A stretch of DNA of 64,000 bases from an uncultured Spirochaetales bacterium (GTDB lineage: Bacteria > Spirochaetota > Spirochaetia > Sphaerochaetales > Sphaerochaetaceae): assembly GCA_934271365.1 (NCBI GenBank), contig CAKQRI010000001.1:160910-224909 (forward strand), given 5' to 3'. A program made the position numbers and the translations under genes. The notes beneath the pieces are model-generated. The model saw nothing but the letters and a program-made list of their open reading frames with translations, was not told where the DNA came from and made no database searches. Of this stretch, positions 1 through 8,173 are shown in pieces (within the stretch, counting starts at the first letter, position 1; each line of letters begins with the position of its first letter).

Positions 1-213
1 GAGGCATTGATCTCAATTGCAATCGGAACTGTGCTCTGTCTGTTCCCTGCGGCAATAGGAAAGCTCAGCATCTATCTTATAGCAGGTGTTGTCCTGATTG
101 TCGGTACAATGCTTGTAAGCTATGGTGTGCATTCACTATCAATTGCAAGGCTTCGAAGTAAAATCGAGAAGGAAGTCAAGGAAGCTGATGTAGAGTTTGA
201 GGAAGAGAAATAG
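1..213 (+). CDS. Small integral membrane protein, C-terminal end (DUF308/HdeD-like)
   Basis: The reading frame is open from the first base of the window, so the gene begins upstream and only about 70 residues are seen. They form two hydrophobic segments (around residues 3-18 and 22-44) followed by a basic then acidic tail ending in a Glu-rich run. This layout resembles the last membrane hairpin and charged tail of DUF308/HdeD-type proteins, but the fragment is too short to be sure. The downstream lipoprotein gene starts 59 bases after the stop and has its own ribosome site, so co-transcription is possible but unproven. Confidence 0.55.
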   Translation, partial: EALISIAIGTVLCLFPAAIGKLSIYLIAGVVLIVGTMLVSYGVHSLSIARLRSKIEKEVKEADVEFEEEK

Positions 214-235
214 AGCATTCTGAAGAGTTGACTCT

Positions 236-268
236 CCCCCCCCCATGTGTAGAATCTTGCCGTGGGGG
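236..268 (+). promoter_or_regulatory. Poly-C tract able to pair with the downstream ribosome site
   Basis: A run of nine C bases (236-244) lies 28 bases before the likely start of the lipoprotein gene. Bases 240-247 can pair with 261-268, the G-rich stretch that serves as ribosome-binding site, leaving a 13-base loop. Length change in such a homopolymer could alter exposure of the ribosome site or promoter spacing. The pairing is visible; its function is inference. Confidence 0.35.
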
Positions 269-272
269 AATT

Positions 273-659
273 ATGAGAATTATGAGAAGAATATTCTTAT
301 TTGCAATCTGCATTTCTATCGTATTCTCACTTGTAAGCTGTGCCACTGTATTTTCAGGCTCTACAAGTGATGTCTCAATATTATCTGATCCAGCAGGCGC
401 TAGTGTAAGCGTTGATGGCATTGAAGTTGCATATACTCCTGTCACATTGCCTCTCAGCAAGAAGAGCAGCCATACAATTGCTCTGAGTGCAGATGGCTAT
501 AATAGTGAGTATTTTATCATCTCAAGCAATGCTGGCGCAGGATGGATTGTCCTTGACTTATTAGCTGGAGCTGTTCCGCTTATTGTGGATGCTGCTACAG
601 GCAATTGGAATAAGCTATCTCCTGACTCTATTGCTGTGACTCTCAGACCAGCAGAATAG
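273..659 (+). CDS. PEGA-domain lipoprotein
   Basis: Predicted secreted lipoprotein of about 128 residues. The start at 273 (or the ATG at 282) is chosen because a GGGGGAA ribosome site precedes it and the protein then opens with Arg residues and a hydrophobic signal sequence ending in a lipobox-like LVSC with Cys near residue 23. The mature part contains a PEGA-like segment (SDPAGASVSVDG..TPVTLPL) of the kind that binds cell-wall or surface carbohydrate, then a hydrophobic Ala/Gly/Leu stretch near the C-terminus that may sit in the membrane. The next gene begins only 9 bases after its stop, suggesting an operon with the P13-like protein. Exact role unknown. Confidence 0.72.
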   Translation: MRIMRRIFLFAICISIVFSLVSCATVFSGSTSDVSILSDPAGASVSVDGIEVAYTPVTLPLSKKSSHTIALSADGYNSEYFIISSNAGAGWIVLDLLAGAVPLIVDAATGNWNKLSPDSIAVTLRPAE

Positions 660-668
660 GAGAAGGCT

Positions 669-1283
669 ATGAAAAAGATATTGATCCTTATTGCTCTTGC
701 GCTTCTGGTTCCTTCATTTGTATTTGCTGATCCTGCCTCATATGCAAGAGTAAATGGCCTCATTGATAGCGGTATGATGAAGAATAGAGACCAGATTTCC
801 TATCTTTCATCAGGCCTGTCTTCATCAGAGGCTATGATGCTTTATAACTCCAATAAGATGAATTCTGGAGTTCCTTTTGCTCTTAACTTCCTGCTTGGAT
901 ATGGTATTGGCTCCTTTGTACAGGGAGATACTGCTGGAGGCGTTACAGCTCTTGTAGGCGAGCTTATTGGTGGTGCTGCTCTTCTAGGTGGCTATGCATG
1001 TTATGGGGTTGCTTTAGTTAACCATGACTATTCAGACAATCAGGCAGATATCGATGCCGCAACCTCCCAGCTTGCTCTTGGAGCTGGTCTTATAATAGGT
1101 GGCGGTGTTGTGCTCATTGGAATGCGCATCTATGAGATGATCAGGCCATTCTCTTATGCTAAGAAGTACAATGAGACACTGTTTGAAGCACTCAATAGCT
1201 CTTATGGTACAACGCTTGCAATCCTGCCATCATCGCTTGATGATAGTCTTGGTGTTACAGCTCTTGCTAGCATAAGGTTCTGA
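669..1283 (+). CDS. P13-family outer-membrane protein (probable porin)
   Basis: A 204-residue protein with a cleavable signal peptide (residues 1-20, ending VFA) and several hydrophobic Gly-rich segments around 70-110 and 135-155. The block NFLLGYGIGSFVQGDTAGG is the kind of sequence found in the spirochaete P13 family, whose Borrelia member forms channels in the outer membrane. An AGAATAGGAG-type ribosome site precedes the ATG. It lies directly behind the PEGA lipoprotein gene, and a stem-loop follows the stop. Assignment rests on recognition of this segment and overall architecture; a channel function for this copy is inference. Confidence 0.65.
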   Translation: MKKILILIALALLVPSFVFADPASYARVNGLIDSGMMKNRDQISYLSSGLSSSEAMMLYNSNKMNSGVPFALNFLLGYGIGSFVQGDTAGGVTALVGELIGGAALLGGYACYGVALVNHDYSDNQADIDAATSQLALGAGLIIGGGVVLIGMRIYEMIRPFSYAKKYNETLFEALNSSYGTTLAILPSSLDDSLGVTALASIRF

Positions 1284-1290
1284 TAATGAG

Positions 1291-1322
1291 AAGGGCTTAG
1301 CGTTTATTATGCTAAGCTCTTT
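1291..1322 (+). terminator. Stem-loop terminator between convergent genes
   Basis: GCTTAGC (1295-1301) pairs with GCTAAGC (1311-1317), extended by weaker outer pairs, and is followed by a short T-rich run. It sits in the 42-base gap between the P13-like gene and the oppositely oriented lnt gene and could serve both. Confidence 0.6.
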
Positions 1323-1325
1323 CAG

Positions 1326-2990
1326 TCAGCATTCAGCATCCTCTGCTATTGATTCGAACATAGCATTATATCTATCAAGCTGCGTCCTTGTCTTTTCTTC
1401 ACGCTTTTCTCTTATATTATATGCAATTGCCAATATATAGATTATAGGGAGAATGAATAGCATCAGCTTTGCAAGCAGATCTGGATGTTTTACGTAAAAT
1501 GTCTCTCCTTTATACTTTCCTATAGGAATATCATAGATTCCATATGTCTCGGTAAATGGTGTGAGCATATTGCGTATCTTGCCATCTTCTGTAATAAGGC
1601 ATGTTATTCCGCTGTTTGTGCTTCTGAGCAAAGGCCTTCTTGTTTCAATGGCTCTCATTGCTGCAAGCTGCATATGCTGCATTTCTGCTTCCACAGATCC
1701 TGACCAGCTGTCGTTTGTGAGATTAATGAGGATATCTGCACCATTCTTTACAAATCCAGCAGAAAGGTAGCCGAATGTGTCTTCAAAGCATATTGGTGTT
1801 GAGAATGATATTCCATCATAATGGAAAACCGTCATCTCTTCTCCTTCTTCCCACCATTTGTAATCATTTGCAAGAAGAAGCTCATATAGCCTTGGAAACT
1901 GCTTTTCATATGGGAAATGCTCTGTAAATGGTACCAGACGCTGTTTTCTATATGTTCCAAGCACATCTCCGTCCCCGAATAGTATTACAGTGTTGTATGT
2001 CTTCCAGTTCCAGGAGCCATCTGGAAGAAATGCAGGTAGGGTGTCATCTTTGATCAGGCCTTCTGGATTTCCTGTAATAAGAGGGACTCCGAGGTTCTTT
2101 CCGAATGATACGAAATCCTCAACCAGTCTGGATGTGATTCTTGATGAAGGATAAGCCTGATGCCATCTGACAGATGGAACAAATGCTGTTTCAGACCATA
2201 CAACGAAGTCTGGATTCTCTTTCATTGCCTCTAAGCTCAATCTTGATAGTGTTTCAAAATTGTTCTTATATGTCTGGTATCCACCTTGCCAGCTATCTGC
2301 AGAGTGCTGTACTGCAGCAATCCTTATAGTCTGCTCCTCTTCTCTTGTATTGTAGGAATGCATTGAATATGCACCATAAAGCATGTTTATAGCAAATGCT
2401 GCAAGGTATATTAGCAGATCTTTCCGATAGAGCTTCTTTTTGGTAATCATCTCTACAATCATTGCTTGAGGCAGTATTATGATAAGCGTAATTAGCCATA
2501 GACCGAATGCTGATGCGCTCTGGAGCAGGATAGGATAGAGATAGAGCGCCGATGATGGCGTTCCATATGGATATCCAAGAAAGCCCTGAAGCGTAAGATA
2601 GTAGTAGGCTGTCAGCATTATGCTCTGGACTATATATCCATATTTCCTTCTGAATACTGATTGTCCAGTCTTAAGCATTGTGAATAGAAGTGCATACTGG
2701 AAGGATTCAAGTACTGGTGCAATCAGAATGGCGAGTGGGTGGAATGTCTTCAGCCAGTAATTATAGATAAGGTAGAATAGGAATCCATACTCAAGTCCAT
2801 AGAGCCATATAGTCTTGTAAGAGCTTTTATCTATGATGAAGAATACGGGAATATATGCAATGAAGATCAGAAGGCCATATCCCTTTTCTGAGAACATTCC
2901 TGGAAAAGCCAGAGAGGAGAGCAGTGCAGATAGCGCTGTCAGCAGTGCCATTGAAAAGAATACAGCAAGCTTCTTTATTATTCTGTTCAT
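1326..2990 (-). CDS. lnt: Apolipoprotein N-acyltransferase
   Basis: Adds the third acyl chain to the N-terminal cysteine of lipoproteins at the inner membrane, using phospholipid as donor. The 554-residue protein has about seven hydrophobic segments in residues 1-210 and one at the C-terminus, with a periplasmic nitrilase (CN-hydrolase) domain between. The catalytic triad of the family is visible: Glu267 in VVWSETAF, Lys349 in GTYRKQRLVPF and Cys401 in STPICFEDTFG. Length is close to that of known Lnt proteins. The gene stands alone, divergent from the exonuclease III gene. Its presence agrees with the many predicted lipoproteins expected in a spirochaete. Confidence 0.95.
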   Translation of the reverse strand: MNRIIKKLAVFFSMALLTALSALLSSLAFPGMFSEKGYGLLIFIAYIPVFFIIDKSSYKTIWLYGLEYGFLFYLIYNYWLKTFHPLAILIAPVLESFQYALLFTMLKTGQSVFRRKYGYIVQSIMLTAYYYLTLQGFLGYPYGTPSSALYLYPILLQSASAFGLWLITLIIILPQAMIVEMITKKKLYRKDLLIYLAAFAINMLYGAYSMHSYNTREEEQTIRIAAVQHSADSWQGGYQTYKNNFETLSRLSLEAMKENPDFVVWSETAFVPSVRWHQAYPSSRITSRLVEDFVSFGKNLGVPLITGNPEGLIKDDTLPAFLPDGSWNWKTYNTVILFGDGDVLGTYRKQRLVPFTEHFPYEKQFPRLYELLLANDYKWWEEGEEMTVFHYDGISFSTPICFEDTFGYLSAGFVKNGADILINLTNDSWSGSVEAEMQHMQLAAMRAIETRRPLLRSTNSGITCLITEDGKIRNMLTPFTETYGIYDIPIGKYKGETFYVKHPDLLAKLMLFILPIIYILAIAYNIREKREEKTRTQLDRYNAMFESIAEDAEC

Positions 2991-3091
2991 GTCTATGTAT
3001 TTTAACAGATAGCCTCAGTGAAAGTTACATCCATGTATGTATTTGGTATGTATTTATAGCTGAAGGCGGTTTCTTTGGATACAATGATGGC

Positions 3092-3817
3092 ATGAAGCTT
3101 ATTACATGGAATGTTAATGGGATCAGAGCTGCAATAAAGAAGGGCTTTTATGAATATATAGAGAGACGTGATCCTGATATCATATGCCTTCAGGAGACTA
3201 AACTCAGCAGGAATGTCATGCCTCCTGAGATTACAGGCTATCATTCCTTTTATAATGATGCTGAGAGAAACGGTTATTCAGGCACAGCTATATTCTCAAA
3301 AACTGAGCCGATTGCAGTTGAATATGGTGATGATGCGGAGGGGCGCCTCATAATCGCAGAGTTCGCAAAGTTCTTTATTGTTACTGCATATGCTCCGAAT
3401 TCTGGAAGGGGAATGGATAGAAAGAGGGTATGGAATGAGTATTTCCTAAACAGGGTGAAGGCGCTTGATGAGAGAAAGCCTCTTATGATATCTGGAGATC
3501 TGAATGCAGCACTCACATCTCTGGATGTATGGTCAGATGCCCTAGATGGGACAGCAGGTTACACAAAGGAGGAGAGAGAAGATATGAAGAGGCTCTTATC
3601 CTCAGGCTTCACAGATGTCTATAGATATCTTTATAGAGATGGAAGGGATTATAGCTGGTGGTCATATATGAATAATGCAAAGGAAAACGATCATGGCATG
3701 CGCATAGATTACTGGCTTACTTCAGATAGAATCAGAAACAGGATAAACTCTATCGCCATAGATAGATCAGAGAATGCTTCTGATCATGCTCCGGTTCTTC
3801 TGGATATTGCATATTAG
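3092..3817 (+). CDS. xth: Exodeoxyribonuclease III (AP endonuclease)
   Basis: Base-excision repair nuclease that cleaves DNA at abasic sites and removes 3' blocks. The 241-residue protein is a single exonuclease/endonuclease/phosphatase domain. Visible active-site positions are Asn7 (TWNVNGIRA), Glu35 (CLQETKL), Tyr100, Asp136 and Asn138 (SGDLNAAL), Asp206 (RIDYWL) and the Asp231-His232 pair (SDHAP). The ATG at 3092 is preferred because the family begins exactly at MKLITWNVNG; in-frame codons upstream run into the control region of lnt. No strong ribosome site is seen. Confidence 0.93.
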   Translation: MKLITWNVNGIRAAIKKGFYEYIERRDPDIICLQETKLSRNVMPPEITGYHSFYNDAERNGYSGTAIFSKTEPIAVEYGDDAEGRLIIAEFAKFFIVTAYAPNSGRGMDRKRVWNEYFLNRVKALDERKPLMISGDLNAALTSLDVWSDALDGTAGYTKEEREDMKRLLSSGFTDVYRYLYRDGRDYSWWSYMNNAKENDHGMRIDYWLTSDRIRNRINSIAIDRSENASDHAPVLLDIAY

Positions 3818-3924
3818 ATGGAAGATGGTCGGCTATGATCTGTTCTTATTCTGTCAGCTATTTCTGAATTTGTTTATATTGAACAGAGAAGGTTTTTATC
3901 CGAAAGCCATGTTATGATTCTAAT

Positions 3925-4547
3925 ATGATTGATATAAAAAAATCTCGAATCTTGCTATATGATGATATAGCCAATTCCTTAAAGGAAATGGTTACTGCTG
4001 CTAGGCGAGAGGCAGGTAATAGATATCGTAAAGGCGAAAGAAAGATTATTGCGGCTACAACTGAAACAGCTCATGACAGCGCTAACAGAAGTATCGATGA
4101 GGAAGCACCGGACCTTGAAGATTGTAAGACAGAAATAGTTGGGAAGAATGAAATTAAACTAACTAATGAGCATGGTACATTTAATCACAAGATAAATATT
4201 ATTTCATCTCCTAAACCTGGTGAATGTCGAATTATACCAGTGCCTTCGATTGATGATGGTTTTTATGGGAACCTTGTATTGTTGATGAAGGAAAACATGC
4301 AGTAAAGCTCAATATGGGACATCCGTATTATCATAAAGTCTATTATCCCGTAATCAATCAGAATGTAATGGTTACCGGTATGGATTCATTGCTCTGGTCA
4401 TTTGGTGAAGCAGAGTTGCAGACTACCGATGAAAAGACAAGAGAGCGATATGAGGATTTCAGACAGAAGATTTCTCTTATTATCAAGAGGCTTGTTGCTG
4501 ATTTACCAGACCCCAAAATTGATGAACAGGAAGATGATGAGGAATAA
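3925..4547 (+). pseudogene. C-terminal remnant of a GHKL (MORC/Hsp90-like) ATPase, frameshifted
   Basis: Two consecutive reading frames (3925-4305 and 4314-4547) are pieces of one protein. The first ends in the motif ECRIIPVPSIDDG; the second frame, read from about 4263, gives LWEPCIVDEGKHAVKLN and then MGHPYYHKVYYP. Adding one T to the five-T run at 4260-4264 joins them into a single chain of about 207 residues. The joined sequence resembles the C-terminal region of GHKL-type ATPases of the paraMORC/Hsp90-like kind found near prokaryotic restriction genes. The N-terminal ATP-binding domain is absent, so the remnant is truncated as well as shifted. The HNH nuclease gene follows after 9 bases. 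Family naming is from memory of the motif and carries moderate certainty; the frameshift is directly visible. Confidence 0.7.
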
Positions 4548-4556
4548 TGAAATACC

Positions 4557-5372
4557 GTGAACTTAGGTAAATATGTAGTCAATGTATTGCAAGATTCTTT
4601 TGATCTGCCTTTTTCTGCTGTTTCAACGGCAGAGGGTGGTTATATAATTACACCTACGAATGAACATGAAGAATACTTTGATATGCATTTCTATATATCG
4701 GATGATATCCGTTTAAGCATAGAAATAAAGCCTCAAACTTATGCTAGAGAACTTATTAATACTATGAATATGTCGTCTGATGAGATGAAGCTCACATTCT
4801 GCGATATTGCCCGCTGCATTATAAATAGACGAGGCAAATTATCTCTTCAGATCAATGACGATATTGTTTCTTCAACAGATTATTCTACTTGGCCTGAAAA
4901 GTGGAATAATATTACATGTAGAATAACAAGAATGCCAATATTTCCAGATGAAACTGATGACAGGTCTAGAATGGAAATTGTTGCAGACTGGGTGAATTTG
5001 GCCACTAGCTTATATTTTGCCCTAATACCACTTAGCCTTGTTGATGAAACCGAAGTAAAGCCTGAAGGTAAAAGGAGTATAGTTACAACTAATAAATACG
5101 AAAGAAATCCAGCAAATAGAAATCTTTGTCTTGCTATTCATGGTTATAAGTGTGCAGTATGTGGGTTTGATTTTGAGAAGACATATGGATCATTAGGACA
5201 TCACTTTATAGAAGTCCATCATATAGTACCTGTGTCATCAATTGGTCATGAATATAAACTAAAACCTGAGACTGATCTAATTCCTTTATGCTCGAATTGC
5301 CATGCCATGATTCATAGACATGACCCTGCACTTCTTCAGATAGAGCTGAAGAGAATACTTAATAGTCATTAA
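4557..5372 (+). CDS. HNH endonuclease-domain protein
   Basis: A 271-residue protein starting at a GTG. Residues 1-175 form an unrecognised N-terminal domain; residues from about 190 carry a zinc-HNH module: CAVCGFDF, then EVHHIVPV and LIPLCSNCHAMIH. The paired CxxC and LCxNCH motifs and the His-His catalytic pair place it with McrA-like restriction or repair nucleases. It follows the GHKL ATPase remnant by 9 bases, so the two probably formed one operon; with the partner broken, the nuclease may be an orphan. A restriction role is inference from context. No signal peptide or membrane segment is seen. Confidence 0.75.
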   Translation: MNLGKYVVNVLQDSFDLPFSAVSTAEGGYIITPTNEHEEYFDMHFYISDDIRLSIEIKPQTYARELINTMNMSSDEMKLTFCDIARCIINRRGKLSLQINDDIVSSTDYSTWPEKWNNITCRITRMPIFPDETDDRSRMEIVADWVNLATSLYFALIPLSLVDETEVKPEGKRSIVTTNKYERNPANRNLCLAIHGYKCAVCGFDFEKTYGSLGHHFIEVHHIVPVSSIGHEYKLKPETDLIPLCSNCHAMIHRHDPALLQIELKRILNSH

Positions 5373-5473
5373 AGAAACGTAATGTCTGCTTACTCCAACA
5401 CTTCATATAATCTTGGGACAGTATATTGCATAGCTATTACGGAGCTTTATGCCGAACTGACAAACTAACAATA

Positions 5474-5498
5474 TGTCTACTATATTGACTGCGGTCCA
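5474..5498 (+). repeat. 25-bp repeat, left copy (insertion-sequence-end-like)
   Basis: Begins TGTCTACTATATTGACTG and ends GTCCA. The copy at 9909-9933 is identical except for two bases, and a more divergent copy is at 43138. The TG...CA ends and the layout resemble terminal repeats of IS3-type elements, but no matching transposase is present here. Confidence 0.65.
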
Positions 5499-5499
5499 C

Positions 5500-5559
5500 T
5501 TTCTCTATAGCCAATCTCTCTTCAAAGTTCAGATGTGTATACAATCTCTTCTTTTCCAT
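5500..5559 (-). pseudogene. IS30-type transposase, N-terminal remnant
   Basis: On the minus strand an AGGAG ribosome site precedes an ATG at 5559. The first 20 codons contain LYTHLNFEERLAIE, which resembles the start of IS30-family transposases before the helix-turn-helix. The coding sequence is cut at its 20th codon by the 25-bp repeat, so only the beginning is left. Confidence 0.5.
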
Positions 5560-5761
5560 TGTTCTTCTCTCCTCATTGTGAGAAACGGCGATGAATGGAT
5601 ACTTATATTTTATCTGTCTTTTTCTTTGTTTGTAAAACTCAGTGCACTCTCATCCCTTTCTGTTGCACTTAGTATTACAATGAACATGATGATTCTTGAT
5701 TATGATATTTTATCCTAAAACATAAAAAATAACTTATACTACTGTTCTAAAAGGGGACTAA

Positions 5762-6070
5762 ATGAAATTCAATTTAGATTTAAGACAAGAGTTATCAATC
5801 GAGCCTTGGTATTGGGACCTTTCAAATACAGAGATGAGAGAAAATTTCAAGGATTATCTCACAGAAGAGAAAGGATATCAGATGATGAGATCAAAAAATC
5901 GAGTCGGCATCATGGTATCGTATCTCGAAGCCATAGACAATCTTGCAAAGAGCGATGAAGTTTCATTAGCATTTGTAGGGGTAAATGTTGATGATTATAT
6001 AGCAAAATGTAACAATGCTGATAAAATCCTACTGAAAGCTCTTAAATTATATAAAGAGTTTGTTTCTTAA
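5762..6070 (+). CDS. Hypothetical protein, 102 residues
   Basis: Soluble small protein of 102 residues with no signal peptide or membrane segment and mixed charged, probably helical composition. It starts at an ATG behind an AAAAGGGGA ribosome site. No family is recognised. It is the first gene inside the AT-rich island between the two 25-bp repeats, but it is separated by more than 1 kb from the nuclease/ATPase pair, so a functional link is not shown. Confidence 0.55.
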   Translation: MKFNLDLRQELSIEPWYWDLSNTEMRENFKDYLTEEKGYQMMRSKNRVGIMVSYLEAIDNLAKSDEVSLAFVGVNVDDYIAKCNNADKILLKALKLYKEFVS

Positions 6071-6346
6071 AACCATTATTTAGCTTCTCTCTGGATTTCT
6101 ATTACTCATACCTAGAGCATTTGCTGATATAAATAAATATTAGGGAAATGGCAATATAGATTCATGCATTCTGCATATTTTGTTAAAGGATCTTTGCTTT
6201 GTACTAAGTTACAAATGTTTTTCTTTAATATCAGCTCGGAATTTATAAACATTTAAGAATAGAAATAAATTCTTATCTACTACTATTAAAATGTTTTATT
6301 AATGACAACCCTAAATAATGGTTTTATCCTAAGAAAAGGTACAAAC

Positions 6347-6994
6347 ATGAATAAAAAAATTTTTATTGTTCTTTTGCTCTTAATCCTCGGCATATTTAAT
6401 GTATTTGCTGTGTCACAAGATTATATCAGTGGATATATTGCAGGCTATTCTGATGGAAAACTAGGATTTACATCTAAATATACAAGGGATGATGATTCGG
6501 CACCCATCAGTGTACCTTCCCCTTTCACTATAAAATTTTTCGTAGATGAATTTGATGATTATACTGAAGAATGCTATGTTTCATTAAAGGCCATGCAGTC
6601 AGGAATTTCTAATAATTCCTTAATTAGTAATTCCGATATTAAATGGAATCTTATAGTATCACCTTGGGAATTTTCATTTTCGATTTACGAACATGGATAT
6701 TCAAGATTGATGGGAAATTATAATTATCCTGATAAATATACAATTTCTATCAAAACTGAAAATGGCACTATCCTTAAAGCCGATGCTGAAAATTCTGATG
6801 ACAGAATCACTGTAACGTCCGATTATGATTACTATGGTTTGCTTAATGAATTCAAAAAAAGCCAAACAATCAAAATTTTGATTTCAGAAATCTCAGATTA
6901 CTATCCAACATCTTATAATCTAGGGACATTGAACTGTGAAGGATTCTCTGCTCTGTATGATCAAATGATATATTCATATAATAACTACAATTGA
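6347..6994 (+). CDS. Secreted protein of unknown function
   Basis: A 215-residue protein with a clear signal peptide: basic MNKKIF, a hydrophobic core and an NVFA cleavage site near residue 20. The ATG at 6347 is preferred over an in-frame ATG at 6302 because it follows an AAGAAAAGGT ribosome site and starts the signal peptide. The mature part is rich in Tyr, Ser, Asp and Asn, probably beta-rich, with a repeated GYI/GYSDG-like start. No family recognised. It stands alone in the AT-rich island. Confidence 0.55.
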   Translation: MNKKIFIVLLLLILGIFNVFAVSQDYISGYIAGYSDGKLGFTSKYTRDDDSAPISVPSPFTIKFFVDEFDDYTEECYVSLKAMQSGISNNSLISNSDIKWNLIVSPWEFSFSIYEHGYSRLMGNYNYPDKYTISIKTENGTILKADAENSDDRITVTSDYDYYGLLNEFKKSQTIKILISEISDYYPTSYNLGTLNCEGFSALYDQMIYSYNNYN

Positions 6995-7165
6995 AAAAAA
7001 GAATTACTTGCCATTTTGAATCTTTTTTTGATATAAGCAAATACTAAAGAAATCATCAGTTTCTATTTTTTTCTGCGATACCGTGTCAATAGAGAATGCT
7101 TAAGTGAACCACATAATAATTTAGGCAACTATCAAAAATTCTATATTAAAGGAGGCAAACTTTAA

Positions 7166-8173
7166 ATGGCAACAAACCGACGAGCAAATGCTGTTAATTT
7201 TGGTTTTGATTTTCAAACTAATGCTGCAATTATACTAATGTTGGATAATATTGAATGTTTGTCGTCCTTGCGCCTTGAAGGAAATTATGAGGATATTGAG
7301 TTAAGCTTGGTTGATGGTGAATGTATATTTGCTCAGGCCAAGGCAATAGAAAAAAGCAGCTCTGATTTTCGAAATGTTCGACACAACTTGAAAGATGCAC
7401 TTTTGACATTATCAGAAGCAGCCAGCAAGAAAAAAGCTAAGCAGCTAGTTTTTATCACTAATTCTCCAAACCCAATAAAGGAAGATGCATCTCGAAGCAT
7501 TTTTTATGGATTATCAAGAAGACCGTTTTCATCATTACCAAGCTCATCGCAAAAAATAATTTCTGATTTTACAAATACAATTGATGTACCTCTTGACTTA
7601 AATAGATTCTTGATTCAAGTTGTTCCATTTGAAACAGATGATGAAAGAGAACGATACAAGGTGATTAAACAAGAAATTGATGATTTCATTGGAAATTTGA
7701 ACTTAGATATCCCTGGTATAGGAAAAAAACTACTATGTATTTGGCAAAATAGTATTTTTCACAATGCTTCAAAGAAAGATAGCTCAATTCTTCTCAGCAA
7801 AAAAGATTTAATATGGCCTCTTATTGCCATATCAACTGATATCGAACGTCTTGGAGAACTTCCTGAAATAGTTGATGGAGCATTGTATGATGAAGTACTT
7901 CGAAAATACAATGCCTTGATTAATACATGGACAGATCGATTTGAGTTATATACAAGTATTCTGTACAGTTTCACCAGTTTTAACTATGACCAAGATAAAT
8001 ATAAAAATAAAATAATAGCATTTATATCAGAAAAATATATGGATTATCTTCCTGAATTCGAAATCAAAAATGAAGATAAGGAAGTTCAAGAAGCCCTTGT
8101 AAAGATTGTCCTCTACGCTGTGCTAAATGGTCGTTTTTCAATACAGAAAATAAAGAATGGAACAAATCTATGA
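7166..8173 (+). CDS. Cap4/DUF4297-like nuclease-domain protein (candidate defence effector)
   Basis: A 335-residue cytoplasmic protein. The N-terminus reads FGFDFQTNAAIILMLDN, followed by LEGNYEDIELSLV and IFAQAKAI. The arrangement of Glu42-Asp43, Glu45 and Gln57-x-Lys59 fits the acidic-then-QxK signature of PD-(D/E)xK nucleases of the Cap4/DUF4297 type, which serve as DNA-cutting effectors in Lamassu and other ABC-three-component systems. Residues from about 180 on form a helical region with no recognised fold, possibly the interaction domain such effectors use. The start has an AAAGGAGG ribosome site. Its stop overlaps the start of the next gene in an ATGA, indicating translational coupling. 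The nuclease motif is seen; the defence role is inferred. Confidence 0.68.
   Translation: MATNRRANAVNFGFDFQTNAAIILMLDNIECLSSLRLEGNYEDIELSLVDGECIFAQAKAIEKSSSDFRNVRHNLKDALLTLSEAASKKKAKQLVFITNSPNPIKEDASRSIFYGLSRRPFSSLPSSSQKIISDFTNTIDVPLDLNRFLIQVVPFETDDERERYKVIKQEIDDFIGNLNLDIPGIGKKLLCIWQNSIFHNASKKDSSILLSKKDLIWPLIAISTDIERLGELPEIVDGALYDEVLRKYNALINTWTDRFELYTSILYSFTSFNYDQDKYKNKIIAFISEKYMDYLPEFEIKNEDKEVQEALVKIVLYAVLNGRFSIQKIKNGTNL

Larger units (their letters stand above)
5373..5761. other. Gene-free stretch with insertion-sequence remnants
   Basis: No convincing gene. The stretch holds a 25-base repeat also found near 9909 and, on the minus strand, the first 20 codons of an IS30-like transposase. 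An open frame on the plus strand (5473-5718) has a composition typical of an antisense shadow and is not called. Base composition becomes clearly more AT-rich from here to about 9.96 kb. Confidence 0.6.

Noticed and set aside
5473..5718. 81-residue plus-strand open frame
   Set aside because: Low-complexity Leu/Ser composition, no ribosome site, and it runs antisense through an IS30-like start and the 25-bp repeat.
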